From: Lepidurus packardi
Taxonomy: Eukaryota > Arthropoda > Branchiopoda > Notostraca > Triopsidae
Direction: 5' to 3'
DNA: 64,000 bases
NCBI GenBank assembly: GCA_023053545.1
Contig: JAKZAN010000006.1
Span: forward strand, 10,324,351 to 10,388,350
Below are positions 10,396 to 20,854 of this stretch, piece by piece; positions within the stretch are counted from its first letter, which is position 1, and the number at the start of each line of letters is the position of its first letter. A program made the position numbers and the translations under genes. The notes below the pieces were generated by a model. It ran no database searches. It was not told the origin of the DNA and saw only the letters and a program-made list of their open reading frames with translations.

Positions 10396-11062
10396 GGATC
10401 CCTGTACTTCAATTATAAACATTATTTTAATATTGTAATGCTCGCTGCTTGCGATGCGGACTACTGTTTTACAATGTCGGATATTGGCGCGTTTGGAAAG
10501 GAAAGAACGGGGGTATATTTGAGGCTTCCATATTCCGTAAAGCCCAGCAGAAAGGAAAACTCAACATTCCGAGACCCGCTAAACTTCAAAACTCGGAAAT
10601 GATCTTGCCCTATGTATTTGTCGCCGATGAAGCCTTTCCTTTAGACCAACACATTCTACGGCCATACCCAGGTAGGGGTACTGGCCGATTAAGTCATGAA
10701 GAAATAGTATTCAACTACCGACTCTCTCGAGCCCGAAGAACGGTTGAGCGTTTGGCATCTTGTCAGAACGTTTGAGGATACTCACAACTCTTATTCACGC
10801 AACCCCTGAACATGTACTAATATTTGTAAAGGCATGTGTGCTATTGCATAACTATATTATGAAGTCAAAGCAAGGATCGAAAGTTGTCAAATCTAGTGTT
10901 GTGCAGAATTATCAAAATGATGTTTATCATGAAGAAGATGCGAACACCATGCCTGAGAACAGCCTCCTTCAAGCGGTAAATGTTCGGAATATTTACGCAA
11001 AGTATTTTGTTAATAAAGGATGTGTCCCAGGGCAAAATGACTACGTAAAGAGAACTTCTTGA
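10396..11062 (+). pseudogene. Harbinger transposase, C-terminal half
   Basis: This continues the DDE_Tnp_4 domain: YFNYKHYFNIVMLAACDADY (second catalytic Asp), DIGAFGK, then VADEAFPL and ILRPYPGRG, and FNYRLSRARRTVE, which carries the terminal Glu. The last part (10760-11062) encodes the helical tail (KACVLLHNYIM). At least two single-base frame changes are visible, one in the G run at about 10510 and one near 10745. With the extra base in the left half and the LINE insertion, the gene is dead. Confidence 0.85.
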
Positions 11063-11417
11063 AGAGATGATGTATAAAGTTTAAGCTCACATATGGGACT
11101 GGGTAGTACAAGTTTACTTTACTTAGAATTTTTATTTTCCGCGTCGATAAATTTCGTGCAGTATGCAGTAAACAAAGAATACGTTTTCCGAGTAACGTGA
11201 GTTATAAAAAGACGTCAATTATTTTAAACTAATAATGGAAACACACAGGGTTGAAAAAATAATTTTATAGGATTTTAGAACAAAGGCTAAATGGATAAAA
11301 TTAGAAATTGTCATGATTAAGTATACCATAGAGGTTCCATTAGTCAGTCTCGGTATCACGATCTGTAAGTGCTACCGGATTCTGCAATTCTGCCTCCATC
11401 AACATTCTTTCAAAGTG

Positions 11418-12372
11418 CTAGAGAATCTCCTCGGATTGATTAGACGGCAACCGCTTTAACATTTTTGTGTAGTGCTTCATGACGAAGTCAAGCTCGTCAT
11501 TTTCCTTTGCCTGGCATTGGATATGGCTGGACTGAATTGCGAAAGTTTCGCACATTGTAACTTCCAAGTCATCATTCGACTTGCGCTTCTTCTTGGTACT
11601 CATCGTTTTTCGAGAGGTGGAAGCACCAACGTTTATTCCTAATGTTTTAAACTTAAGTATAATTAATTTTCTAGACTAATCTTCTACCTTGACTACAAAG
11701 GGAAGGAAAAGTAGCATCTGAACCCTGCGTTGCAAAAGTATTATCTTTGTCGCTGTCTTCGAAAGAGACGAAAGGAAGGAAGCGAAAGGAAGCGTTTCGT
11801 GGAGAAATACACGTCGTTCTTTCGCTTTGCACGACCTCTTCGTTTCCTTCTGCAATGTTAATTTCTTCTTCGCTGGCTTCGTTCTCGTCAGCACTCGAGG
11901 GAACGGCAACATTAGTGCTACGTTTGCTATGACATATGTAAATGTTAGTAATTTATGAAATGCCTTTTTTACATTTTCAATACCCTCTTGATAATATATG
12001 TACTCCAAATAAGGAATCAAAAAGCGGGTATAAATCCCATTTTTCTCGGAGATTGAAAGGTTTGGCAGCAGATCCGCTTCGTAAAAGCCCTGCTCTTTTA
12101 CACAAACGTACGAATTTCAACCTCAACCGTTTGAAAAGATGCTCCAGTTCGTCTATTCTGCAATCGTCTATTAACAAATCCATTCTTTTTGAGACTTAAT
12201 ATTTTTTTCAGAATACATTTTTGTTTGCACAATTACTTAATCCAATATCATGCGCGATACTTTTCAGCGCGTTCTCTCGTACGTTCACGTCTTTGAAGCT
12301 TCGAGTTAAAAAGCACGGAGTACTTGCAATACGCGTTAATAAAACTTCATCCGAAACATTTGGATTTGACAT
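11418..12372 (-). CDS. Harbinger accessory gene, MADF/Myb-like DNA-binding protein
   Basis: Four exons on the minus strand: 12372-12237, 12194-11984, 11926-11688, 11638-11418. All introns are short with GT-AG ends, and the phases chain to a single 268-residue frame (807 nt with stop). Residues 1-115 resemble a MADF domain: a helical start, then FKRLRLKFVRLCKR, an SG turn and EKWDLYPLF. The middle is acidic (NEASEEEIN). The end (KKKRKS ... DFVMKHYTKMLKRLP) resembles the BESS-like tail of these proteins. In PIF/Harbinger elements such a partner binds DNA and brings the transposase to the nucleus and the element ends. This copy is open although its transposase is not. MADF is a resemblance call. 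Confidence 0.75.
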
Positions 12373-12740
12373 TTCCACTACGTTCGATTGTTTTTACACC
12401 ATTAAAAGACGAACACCAAATGAACGTTGAATGCTTATTTGAGCTTCAACCGGATTTGGGGAAAGTCAATTGTTTACAATAACATTTCTTGGAAAAATGG
12501 TGCTTTTTAAAAATCGGAAAAAGGTTACAGTTGTTTGCTCACAACTAGCTACACGTATTAGGTATTTGTTTACAATACCTTTCATAACTTGCTCAACCCC
12601 CTTCTTTAGACCAACCCCTTTCTATCGGTGAAGCTATGGAAGTTAGCTGAAACCCTTGAAAGTCTATAGTTCACCTTTCCCTTCCTTGTGCCTCGCTTAT
12701 GCAGCTGTTATGCTCTTATGCGCTAAGTGGGAATAGGCCC

Positions 12741-13086
12741 TAATACTCCTGTTGACGTTTTTGAGAAGAGCGATTTGGATTCAAGGAAGCGATGGAGAAG
12801 TTCTCAAGCCATTACAGAGCTTTTCTGGCGACGATGGCTCCGCGAATACGTCCCGACACTCATCGAACGCCGTAAGTGGTTGCAGAATCGTCGAAACATT
12901 AGAGCAGGCGATGTCGTTCTGGTTGTAGACCCATCGTCCCCTCGTGGTCAATGGCCTCTAGGAAGAATCTTAGAACCTTTACCTGGACCCGAAGGTGTTA
13001 CTCGAGCGGCGCATGTCAAGACCACAAACGGTGAATTTGTACGACCAGTAGCGAAGTTATGTTTATTAGAAGAAGCATCAGAATAA
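12741..13086 (+). pseudogene. BEL/Pao integrase C-terminus, right part
   Basis: The frame resumes directly from the left part at 4491-4593 and encodes the conserved BEL/Pao tail: FEKSDLDSRKRWRSSQAI, FWRRWLREYVPTL, then GDVVLVVDPSSPRGQWPLGRI (the DUF5641 region) and a C-terminal VRPVAKLCLLE stretch ending at 13086. The first ~10 codons in the provided frame read into the Harbinger end and are not real. The rest of this BEL copy (gag, RT, 5' LTR) is absent here. Confidence 0.85.
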
Positions 13087-13483
13087 ACCTAGACGAACAT
13101 ATTGGTGTTCCTTACCGGAAACACCAGGCCGGCGATGTTCCGGAGGGAAAGGTCAGAAATGGCAAGGTCAGGAATTGCGCTAAAGGGGTTAATTCCGGGA
13201 ATGAAGAAGCCCTTAGTAGTATACCTCCGTGTGTTTTTTACTTTGTTTTTCCTAGAAAGGGATCGCGACCTTCTACGCTAATTGAACGTTTTTCTTCTTG
13301 GAAGACAGTAATCGGTAGGAAAAAGCAGTCGTCGTCATGAAGTTGCTGTAGTGAGTTGTTGTCTGCTTTTGTCTTCTTTGTCTTAGTTTTTTAGTGAGTA
13401 GAAATAAATTTGTATCTTAAACTTGGCGAAAAGGAACTCTAATGTTGCAGTGATTTTGGTTGTAACAAGGCTTAAGACCTAAA
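13087..13483 (+). repeat. Probable BEL/Pao 3' flank and LTR remnant
   Basis: No gene is seen. After the integrase stop comes a purine-rich tract (CGGAGGGAAAGG at about 13139), then AT-richer sequence with AATAAA near 13404 and a possible LTR end TTGTAACA at about 13467. It fits a BEL/Pao 3' LTR, but no second LTR copy is in the window to prove it. Confidence 0.4.
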
Positions 13484-13720
13484 TTGGCAAAGCGTGCTGA
13501 CGGTCGTTTTCGAATCGTTGAAGTCATGCCACCAGATTACGTAATTCAGCGTGGTCGAGTGAAGAAGCTGGTCCATGGTTCAAATTTAAGAAAAACGTGT
13601 GATGGTGTGCGTCCAATCTTCCCTGTTGAAGAAGAAGCCGAAGATGATTTGGAAACATGTACCAGGTTAGATGAAGAAGAAGACGAAGACGTAGTGGAAA
13701 CAGTCACCAGGTCGAATTAA
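13484..13720 (+). pseudogene. Gypsy integrase C-terminus of element A
   Basis: The frame starts with AKRADGRFRIVEVMPPDYVI followed by RRGRVKKLVHGSNLRK-like sequence, the C-terminal SH3-like/GPY region of Gypsy integrases, then an acidic tail rich in Glu and Asp. It lies inside LTRs 162-427 and 18441-18726 and is most simply the end of element A pol. The reverse transcriptase and integrase core between it and the protease at 1402 are missing or replaced by later insertions. Confidence 0.65.
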
Positions 13721-13985
13721 GAGGACGACGACAAAGATGACGACAAAGATCACAGACGTGCAGACGTGCAGACGTGATTCCGTGTGCTCTCGAACTTTTG
13801 CCTTTTCTGTACGATACGAGTCAGTAAAAGTCTCTAAAACATAGTTCTCCTGTTGAGTTAAGTGTTCTTGTTAAAATTTTCATAAGTGTTGGATCCCTGA
13901 CAGTGTTGGATTGCCTGTGGTTAATTTGTTACAATTCTCATAAGTGCTGGTCTGCCTGTGGTTGTTTTGCTGACGGGGCCTGCCT

Positions 13986-15323
13986 ATGGAGGGGGCGGTC
14001 CCCGAACAAACTCGAAAGAAAACAATGGAAAACGTTTGCTCTCAAGCGCATGAACAGGCTACCAAAACTACAGAAATTGTTCGTTCCCAAACGCAAGACC
14101 AGGCCAACATGGTTCGATGTATCACCTGTCAAAACACGTTTGTAAAAGATCATCCTGCTGCGAAGAACTGCAAGAGTTGTCGCCAGCAAAAAACGGCCGT
14201 ATCGAGCGGTGAACCTTTGCGAAAACGTTCGGAGTCAGATCCATCATTACCTCTTCAATTGCAGGAATTTCAAAAGGGTCTAAAAGAAAGAGTCAGCTGT
14301 CTGGAAGCTAAGGTCGATACCTTACTTCCCCTAGCGGAATTAGTCCCAATTCTGATAGACGAAATTCGACTTCTGAGAGAGGAGCTGGCCAAACGTCCTC
14401 AAGCTCCTCATGAGCTAGTGACCAGGCACTGGCCTAATCAAGCACCAGCCACCCCTCAATTAGGCAAAGATAATCAAGATGATGATGGAGAGTTGGAAAC
14501 GCTCTTTATACAGCAAGAAGATGTTAAAAAGAGAGCCAGCAAGGTTCCCCGTATGGGTTTACTTAAAATGATTGACGACGACTTCAGGGCTGCTAAGATC
14601 CCAAATCCTGTACTGGCACACCAAACACAAAGCGGGAATATCAAACTCGTCTTTAAGAGTCACGATGAAAAGCTTGAAGCGGAACCGTTACTCAAGAAAG
14701 TAGTCTTACCCACACTTGGCCCGGTAAGAATGATCTCAAGAAAATTGAACTTAAGCGTAGTAGTACACCAACTACCTAGGGACCAGAATTACCAAGAAAT
14801 TTGTCAACATCTGTCCGAAAAAAATTCAAGTCTGAACGTCGTATTCAATGCAGAAAAAGTTAAATGGCTAAATCCCAGCAGTAAGAAGGCCTATGGGTCT
14901 CTATTGGTCTCGTGTGACTGCATTGAGAAGAAGGCAAATCTGCTGCGGGCTGGAATGCTCTTTGCCTTTAATAGGCGAATTAAAGTAGAAGACAACAACC
15001 CCCCTCAGTATCATCAATGCTTTCACTGTCAAGCATACGGCCACGTAGCCGCGGTATGCCGAGATAAAGAACCAACTTGTGGAAAATGTGCCCAAAAACA
15101 TGACACAAGGAAATGCTTGGAGGATACCAAAAAATGTGTGAATTGCAAAGGTGAACACTTTGCTTTTAACGCAAGTTGCCCTATTAGACAGAAAGAGAAG
15201 AAGGAGAGAGAACAAAAATCGCACAATGCGCGCTCAGGCGCTGGTAACTATCCTAGTTTATCCACGAACCAGCGTGTAGAAAAATCGTCGAACGCAGTTG
15301 CACCTATCTCTCAGCAGGATTGA
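13986..15323 (+). CDS. LINE 2 ORF1: Gag-like zinc-knuckle protein
   Basis: A 445-residue protein laid out like LINE 1 ORF1. An N-terminal CxxC...CxxC (CITCQNTF...CKSCRQQ) is followed by a helical region (residues ~95-140), a central domain with VVHQLPRD and LNPSSKKAYGS, then zinc knuckles (CFHCQAYGHVAAVC, CGKCAQKHDTRKC, CVNCKGEHFAFNASC) and a basic, Gln/Ser-rich tail. It would bind the LINE RNA. It ends in a UGA at 15321-15323 and is in the same frame as ORF2, with no other stop between them. Confidence 0.9.
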   Translation: MEGAVPEQTRKKTMENVCSQAHEQATKTTEIVRSQTQDQANMVRCITCQNTFVKDHPAAKNCKSCRQQKTAVSSGEPLRKRSESDPSLPLQLQEFQKGLKERVSCLEAKVDTLLPLAELVPILIDEIRLLREELAKRPQAPHELVTRHWPNQAPATPQLGKDNQDDDGELETLFIQQEDVKKRASKVPRMGLLKMIDDDFRAAKIPNPVLAHQTQSGNIKLVFKSHDEKLEAEPLLKKVVLPTLGPVRMISRKLNLSVVVHQLPRDQNYQEICQHLSEKNSSLNVVFNAEKVKWLNPSSKKAYGSLLVSCDCIEKKANLLRAGMLFAFNRRIKVEDNNPPQYHQCFHCQAYGHVAAVCRDKEPTCGKCAQKHDTRKCLEDTKKCVNCKGEHFAFNASCPIRQKEKKEREQKSHNARSGAGNYPSLSTNQRVEKSSNAVAPISQQD

Positions 15324-15380
15324 CATAACTCCAGGGCAAAGCCTTCCAGATTAAAGACCAAGAACCGGGATTTAAAATGT

Positions 15381-18209
15381 ATGTTCTTTAACTCTGATTC
15401 TCTTTTAAACAAAATTGAAGAAACGAGACTACTTGCACAATCTGAAGAGCCAGACATTATAGCAATTGTGGAGGTTAAACCTAAAAACTGCAGGTTCAAA
15501 CCTACAGCTGCTGAATTATCAATCAGTGGATACAACACGCTTGACATCAATTTGGATAGTGACCTTGGGCGTGGCGTTATTTGTTATAGTAAAAACAATT
15601 TGAGAGTGTACCCCGTACCCCAACGTGAATCTGTGCCCCAAGAAATGTTATGGTTACGAATCAGTCATTTAAATGGACTGAATACGATCTTCGGTGTGTG
15701 TTATAGAAGTCCTTACAGCACCGCAGAAAATGATAAGGAGATTTGCGCTGAAATTTCGGAAATGACAGCTTCCCCAAATCAAAATATAGTCATAGTGGGT
15801 GACTTCAATCTCCCTAAAGCTAATTGGCAACACCGTTATACACACTCGCAACAAATTAATCCTGAAAACGTATTTCTTAATTGTTTCAACAATAACTTCC
15901 TTGACCAATTAATTGAGGAACCCACTCGAGTCCGTGGAACAAACAAACCGAGCTTGCTCGATCTTCTACTTGTAAGTAACCCCGAGGTTGTGACATATGT
16001 TGAAGTCCAGTCGCCAATCGGAAAATCGGATCATGCTGTAATAACTTTTATCCTGCAAACTAACCGACTGGAAAAGAAGAATATACAACGGCCGAACTAC
16101 TATAAAGGCAACTACCAGGAGATAAGAAGAGTCCTTTCCAAAGTCAACTGGGATCAAGCATTTCAAGACTTAGAATCCATGGATGATCTGTACAGCAAGT
16201 TCCTGCGCACAGTAAAATCTGTGGAATATTGCTTCATACCGCCTAGACGACATAGTAGTAGAGCAGCAGTTTCTAGGGAAACATTGAAATTAATAGCCGA
16301 AAAAAGGTATGCCTGGAATGCCTTCAAATCAAACAAAGATGACTCATCATTGGAGTTAAATTACCGACGCTTCCGCAATAAAGTGCGCAAAGCCACCAGA
16401 CAGGAAGTAAACAGAAGAGAAAGTCTACTGGCAAAAAATTTAAAAGACAATCCCAAAATCTTCTGGAAACATGTCAATGCGAAAAGAAAGAACGGAACCA
16501 TTATACCTCCATTACTAGATGAAACCACGAGACTTACTGTTTCTGAACCGATTGAAAAGGCAAATGTACTAAACCGACACTTCTCTGTTGTATTTACGCG
16601 CGAAATAGATATAACAGAGGTTGATTCTTGTGTCTCGGAAGATCCTTTTCCCCCACTCAATATTTGCGCGTCAATGGTTTTAGAGAAACTTAACAGGTTG
16701 GATACATCCAAGTCCCCTGGCCCGGACATGTTACACCCTAAAGTCCTCAAGGAAGCTGCTGCTGTCCTAGTCAAACCGCTTACTTTCATTTATCGAAAAT
16801 CCATTTCCTCTGGCCAACTCCCGACAATATGGAATAGTGCTGTTGTTACCCCAATCTTTAAATCCGGGAAACGTGACTTACCCTCAAATTATAGGCCTAT
16901 TAGTTTAACTTGTGTAACGTGCAAAATCCTCGAATCAATTATTGCTGACCACATTTTGACCGAATTTAGACACAGAAAAATATTATCAGATAAACAGTTC
17001 GGATTTTTACCTGGACGCTCCGCTGAAAGTCAACTTTTACTAGCTGTCGAGAACTGGAAAAAGAATGCGGATAAGGGGCTCCAAACTGATGTTATATATC
17101 TGGACCTTAAAAAGGCGTTCGACAAAGTACCCCATGGTAGACTTATTCAAAAATTAGTTGACTACGGTCTCGGTCCTAGTACCTCACCCACCCTGACTAA
17201 ATGGATTAAAAGTTTCTTAACGAATCGGACGCAGTCAGTTTGTGTTGAAGGTGAAGTCAGTGACTTAGTGATAGGTGTCCTAAGCGGAGTTCCCCAGGGC
17301 TCGGTTCTGGGTCCGTTACTATTTAACATATATATAAATGACCTAACAGACAAAATTGAGTCGACAGTCTTTCTTTACGCGGATGATACCAAAATTAGTA
17401 ACGTAATTAACTGCCCGGAGGATATGATTAAGCTCCAAGATGACATTAAAAGTATTGAGCTTTGGATGGAGAAATGGCTGATGGAATTGAACATCCCAAA
17501 GTGTCACCAACTGAGGATTGGAAATGAATCTGTCACAAGTAGTTATGTCCTGGGTGGCGAAGTAATTGCCAAGACCGACTGTGAACGGGATCTTGGAGTC
17601 CTGATTGACACAAAACTTAATTTTCACCAACATTACGCGAGCATTGCGGCTAAAGCAACGAGAGTGGCTGGACTAATTAGACGAAACTTCACCTGTGTGG
17701 ATAAAACAATGTTGTCCACGCTGTATAAAACGCTCGTTAGACCTATTCTTGAGTACGGCCACTGTGTAACGCGCCCGTTCTTCAACAGGGACCTAGAAGC
17801 CCTAGAAAAAGTTCAAAGGAGAATAACCAAATTTCCTGGAAATCTTCGTCACCTCTCCTATACAGATAGACTCAAAGCCTTGAACCTGCCAACTCTGGCA
17901 TATAGGTTTCTACGGGGTGACCTGATAGAAGCGTTTAAATTGTGTCACGCCTATTATGAAAATGTGTCCGCCGAACAAATATTGTGCTTCAACCAAAGCA
18001 ATTGTCGTGGCCATATCCTAAAACTTAAGACAGAACGATTCCTCAAAGATGTAGGCCGCTGGACCTTCCAAAACCGAATCGTAGATGAATGGAATAGCCT
18101 ACCAGAAAAAGTGATCGAATCCTCCTCCTCACAGACATTTAAAAAATCACTAGATGAGCATTTTGGCTCAAAAATGTTTGACCCGTTACAATTTCGTAGA
18201 GATAAATAG
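15381..18209 (+). CDS. LINE 2 ORF2: endonuclease and reverse transcriptase
   Basis: A 942-residue open frame counted from the ATG at 15381. The frame is open upstream to the ORF1 UGA at 15321, and the residues just before the ATG (DLKC) already resemble the family start, so the true start is uncertain. An APE-type endonuclease spans ~1-230 (IVGDFNLPKANW, the LLDLLLVSN block, GKSDHAVI). Reverse transcriptase spans ~440-700 (SNYRPISLTCVTCKILE, YLDLKKAFDKVPH, SGVPQGSVLGPLLFNIYIN, catalytic YADDTK). The C-terminal part carries the conserved RRNF and LEALEKVQRR segments seen in CR1/L2 LINEs. It is intact. Confidence 0.92.
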   Translation: MFFNSDSLLNKIEETRLLAQSEEPDIIAIVEVKPKNCRFKPTAAELSISGYNTLDINLDSDLGRGVICYSKNNLRVYPVPQRESVPQEMLWLRISHLNGLNTIFGVCYRSPYSTAENDKEICAEISEMTASPNQNIVIVGDFNLPKANWQHRYTHSQQINPENVFLNCFNNNFLDQLIEEPTRVRGTNKPSLLDLLLVSNPEVVTYVEVQSPIGKSDHAVITFILQTNRLEKKNIQRPNYYKGNYQEIRRVLSKVNWDQAFQDLESMDDLYSKFLRTVKSVEYCFIPPRRHSSRAAVSRETLKLIAEKRYAWNAFKSNKDDSSLELNYRRFRNKVRKATRQEVNRRESLLAKNLKDNPKIFWKHVNAKRKNGTIIPPLLDETTRLTVSEPIEKANVLNRHFSVVFTREIDITEVDSCVSEDPFPPLNICASMVLEKLNRLDTSKSPGPDMLHPKVLKEAAAVLVKPLTFIYRKSISSGQLPTIWNSAVVTPIFKSGKRDLPSNYRPISLTCVTCKILESIIADHILTEFRHRKILSDKQFGFLPGRSAESQLLLAVENWKKNADKGLQTDVIYLDLKKAFDKVPHGRLIQKLVDYGLGPSTSPTLTKWIKSFLTNRTQSVCVEGEVSDLVIGVLSGVPQGSVLGPLLFNIYINDLTDKIESTVFLYADDTKISNVINCPEDMIKLQDDIKSIELWMEKWLMELNIPKCHQLRIGNESVTSSYVLGGEVIAKTDCERDLGVLIDTKLNFHQHYASIAAKATRVAGLIRRNFTCVDKTMLSTLYKTLVRPILEYGHCVTRPFFNRDLEALEKVQRRITKFPGNLRHLSYTDRLKALNLPTLAYRFLRGDLIEAFKLCHAYYENVSAEQILCFNQSNCRGHILKLKTERFLKDVGRWTFQNRIVDEWNSLPEKVIESSSSQTFKKSLDEHFGSKMFDPLQFRRDK

Positions 18210-18263
18210 TTACAAAGAGGCTTTATAAAGCCTTATGTGTTGCAATAAATAATAATAATAATG

Positions 18264-18440
18264 ACGGAGAAGCCGTGGATGAGCTGTCAATGGAAAATGG
18301 GAGCTCCAGAGGCCGTATACGAAAAAGAATGTGCATTTATTTAATCACGTGGTAGAATAATAGTGTTTGGTGCTTATTTCCTTTTGTTTAGTATACTCCA
18401 AATTGTAAGTCAAATAATATTTGATTACAGTGGTAGAGGA
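18264..18440 (+). other. End of element A coding region and polypurine tract
   Basis: After the LINE 2 tail a short frame (DGEAVDELSMENGSSRGRI) continues for ~30 codons to a stop at about 18355 and probably ends element A pol. GTGGTAGAGGA just before 18441 is a plausible polypurine tract for plus-strand priming. Nothing else is seen. Confidence 0.45.
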
Positions 18441-18726
18441 TGATAGGTATTCGTCATTCTTGACCTGATGGCAAGAAAAGAATGCAAGGTTAAGGTCAGG
18501 GACAGGTATTGCAAGATCAAGGGAAAAAGGTTTTCCGAAGGTATCGCGAAGGAAGGGTAGTCGTCGTAGAGTAGTCGTTATAACCTGATCACGAGTCGAT
18601 TAATGTAGTGGACAGGAAAGATTACCAGTGTTTCGTTTGTTTTGTTTCCTTTGTTCATTTGTATGAGTCTTTATCTACTCAATAAATCAATACGCTACCA
18701 ACCAAAATAAAAGTTTGAACTTAACA
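18441..18726 (+). repeat. 3' LTR of element A
   Basis: Near copy of 162-427, running TGATAGG to CTTAACA, with an extra ~20-bp segment (GTCAGGGACAGGTATTGC) absent from the left copy and AATAAA near 18684. Same orientation as the left copy. Confidence 0.75.
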
Positions 18727-19061
18727 CTTATGCGACTCTGGAAAAATGACGTTTAGTTTAAGGGAAATAGGGAAGTATACGTTTTTTGGTCGTTTTTCTG
18801 AGAACTAAAGAAAACAGACACTGACGTCTGGAGACGTAGGTTAGCTAGGGGAAAAGAGAGGAGGCCTGGAAGAAGGGAGTTGACACCAGAACGACTGGAA
18901 AAAGGATTTGCAGGCGGTTGGGCAATTGGGTTCGCGTGTGTATTGGTATTGATGTTTTATATTGCGTAGCGTTGGTTTGATTGTCTAAAGTGATAACGTG
19001 AAATACAGAACAAGTCCTATATATGTGAAACAAGTTTGTATGACTTACACGTATGTAACAT
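18727..19061 (+). repeat. Probable BEL/Pao 5' LTR remnant
   Basis: No open gene. It ends with GTATGTAACA directly before TTTGGTGCCAAAACCCGGGA (from about 19052), a BEL/Pao-style primer binding site, so at least its 3' half is LTR sequence. The 5' boundary abuts the element A LTR and is not defined. Confidence 0.5.
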
Positions 19062-20614
19062 TTGGTGCCAAAACCCGGGAGAAAACCTTCAGTAATGACT
19101 TCCAAGAATGTAACTGAAGCTCCCCTCGCAACAAGGCGAGAGGGAGAGAAGCAGATAGCTAGTCCTTCTCAGGAGCTGCTGCGTCAACAAGAAGATTATC
19201 TCATCGTCGATGAAGAACCCATCCAAGACCAGCCAACTGTAATTAAGGCGTTATGAACCCAGGCAAAAACGCAGACAACTAAACTGGTAAAGAAAATTAT
19301 GAAAGCAATCGACTCAAGATCGTCCCGTTCCATAGTCAAAGAGTTGCGATCCCAGCTCGTCGAGCGGCTACAAGACTGCATCGAGCTCAACGACAAATTG
19401 GCCTGGGCAGGAAGCCAAAGTGGTGCATCCTCCGAAGATCACCTTAGATGGACCGCTGAAGTTGAAGCATCTGTCAACTACTGCTACGTAGCCATGGACG
19501 AATATCTTCGTCAACGGGCCGGCAGTTCAGCGTCCACGGTGGTATCGGTAGTAGCCTCCTTGCGATCGCACGTTTCAAGAGGTAGTTCCCGCACGTTTCA
19601 GTCCTCAAGGCTTAAGGAGGTGCGTCAAGCCACGTTGGCATCAGTGGCACCTTCCTTGTGCTCGTACGTTTCAAGAGGTAGTTTCCGCACGTCTCAATCC
19701 TCAAGGCTCCATGAGGTGCGTCAAGAAAGGCGATTCACCGAGCTTGAGCTGAGCCAGCTGCAGAGAAACGCCCGGGAGGAGGCAGACGAAGACAAGCGGC
19801 TCCGAGAGCTTGAAATAGAGAGGCAGGAGGTTCTCAAGAGGAGGAAGCAGCGAGAGCTACGAGACTTAATCGAGAAGCAACGTACTGAGGAACAAATCCT
19901 CGTTACATCTTTAAACCCCGCCCCCGATACGCAACTGAATCCTGACGCGTCTATCCCCCCGCCAGTTCTCAATTCCCAGACTGTTGGCCATCTTGGGGGA
20001 GGCTCAAGTATACCAGTGACGAGCCAGCAGCCGATCGTGACCTCGTCAATTCCTCTGAGCGTTCCGTCTTCCGTGTACTACCCAATTGTTCCGCCACACG
20101 TAACACCGAACGAGGCTTGGATCTATTCCCTGGGAATGACGCCGGGACCGAATCGGCCATCGCATAGCTGCAGAGTCGCACAAATGCAGAAGATTGATAT
20201 CATGCATTTTTCCGGGAATCCGAAAGAATGGCCGCTGTTCATTTCAACGTTCAAATCCATGGTACACGACGTCCTTGACACCGATGACCAGCTAATGGCA
20301 GCTCTCCGACAACTGCTCGAACCAAAGGTGCGGAAAGGCGTCGCCGGAGCATTAAACAACCCAGTGCTTTACAGAACAGCTTTGGAGAAGCTCCATCGCC
20401 AATACGACCATCCACATAAGGTTACAAAGGCCTGCCTGCACAGCGTACTTAAGCACCCGAAGGTTAAGGAACGCGATTTTGAAGCCCTCGAAGCGTTCTC
20501 AGAAGACCTTCGTAACGCCGTAGACATCCTCATAGCTTCCGGACACGATAACGAGCTTTGTCCACAGCTTTGATCGAACAGCTGAAAGATAAGCTCCCGC
20601 TGACCTTGTTGAAC
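19062..20614 (+). pseudogene. BEL/Pao gag (DUF1759-type), broken
   Basis: An N-terminal frame (ATG about 19096) stops at 19254, then a 424-codon frame runs 19299-20573. It has a Ser/Arg-rich region containing a ~100-bp internal duplication (19540-19620 and 19640-19720: the CGCACGT..CA.TCCTCAAGGCT motif), a long charged helix (residues ~145-200, ERRFTELELSQLQRN), a Pro-rich linker and a DUF1759 capsid-like domain starting KIDIMHFSGNPKEWP. A frame change near 20573 moves into ALIEQLKDKLPL, which stops at 20614, where a Gypsy LTR begins. Gag packages element RNA; this copy cannot. Confidence 0.8.
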
Positions 20615-20831
20615 TGTAAAGTGTACTATGTGACTTAAGACGCAGACTTTGCATAAACGACTCGATTCTGACTAACTTGCTAGACGACGCGTTTCCGAGT
20701 TGACCTGACCAGTTGACCTGACAATTAACCTGACCAGTAGACCTGACAGACCTAAACTAGTTTCCACCTTGTATATAAATGCGTATTCAGTTTAATACAG
20801 TCAGTCGTACTTTGGAACTGGTCACTTTACA
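20615..20831 (+). repeat. 5' LTR of Gypsy element C
   Basis: This runs from TGTAAAGTG to CACTTTACA, 9-bp perfect inverted ends. It contains a TATA-like TATATAAATGCG at about 20771 and is followed after two bases by TGGCGCAGACGGTAGG, a primer site of the type used by 297/17.6-like Gypsy elements. It cuts the BEL gag frame at 20614. A related but diverged LTR is at 42140-42347. Confidence 0.85.
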
Positions 20832-20854
20832 TTTGGCGCAGACGGTAGGACAAT

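Larger units (their letters stand above)
4594..12740 (+). mobile_element. PIF/Harbinger DNA transposon (carrying a nested LINE)
   Basis: The ends are a perfect 26-bp inverted repeat, GGGCCTATTCCCACTTAG at 4594 and its complement ending at 12740. They are flanked by a TAA target duplication (4591-4593 and 12741-12743), the usual 3-bp duplication of PIF/Harbinger. Inside are a transposase (plus strand, split by a LINE) and an intact MADF-like gene (minus strand), the standard two-gene set. Without the ~5.2-kb LINE the element would be about 3 kb. It interrupts a BEL/Pao integrase reading frame exactly. Confidence 0.93.
13780..18262 (+). mobile_element. Non-LTR retrotransposon, CR1/L2-like (LINE 2)
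   Basis: A plus-strand LINE with two uninterrupted ORFs (13986-15323 and 15381-18209) and a 3' end of AATAAT repeats at 18245-18262 instead of poly(A), as in CR1/L2-type LINEs. The reverse transcriptase box reads YADDTK, also typical of that group. The 5' end is not fixed; 13780 is an estimate from where the host-like acidic repeat stops. It interrupts the 3' portion of element A. No clear target duplication was found, which is common for CR1. Confidence 0.85.
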
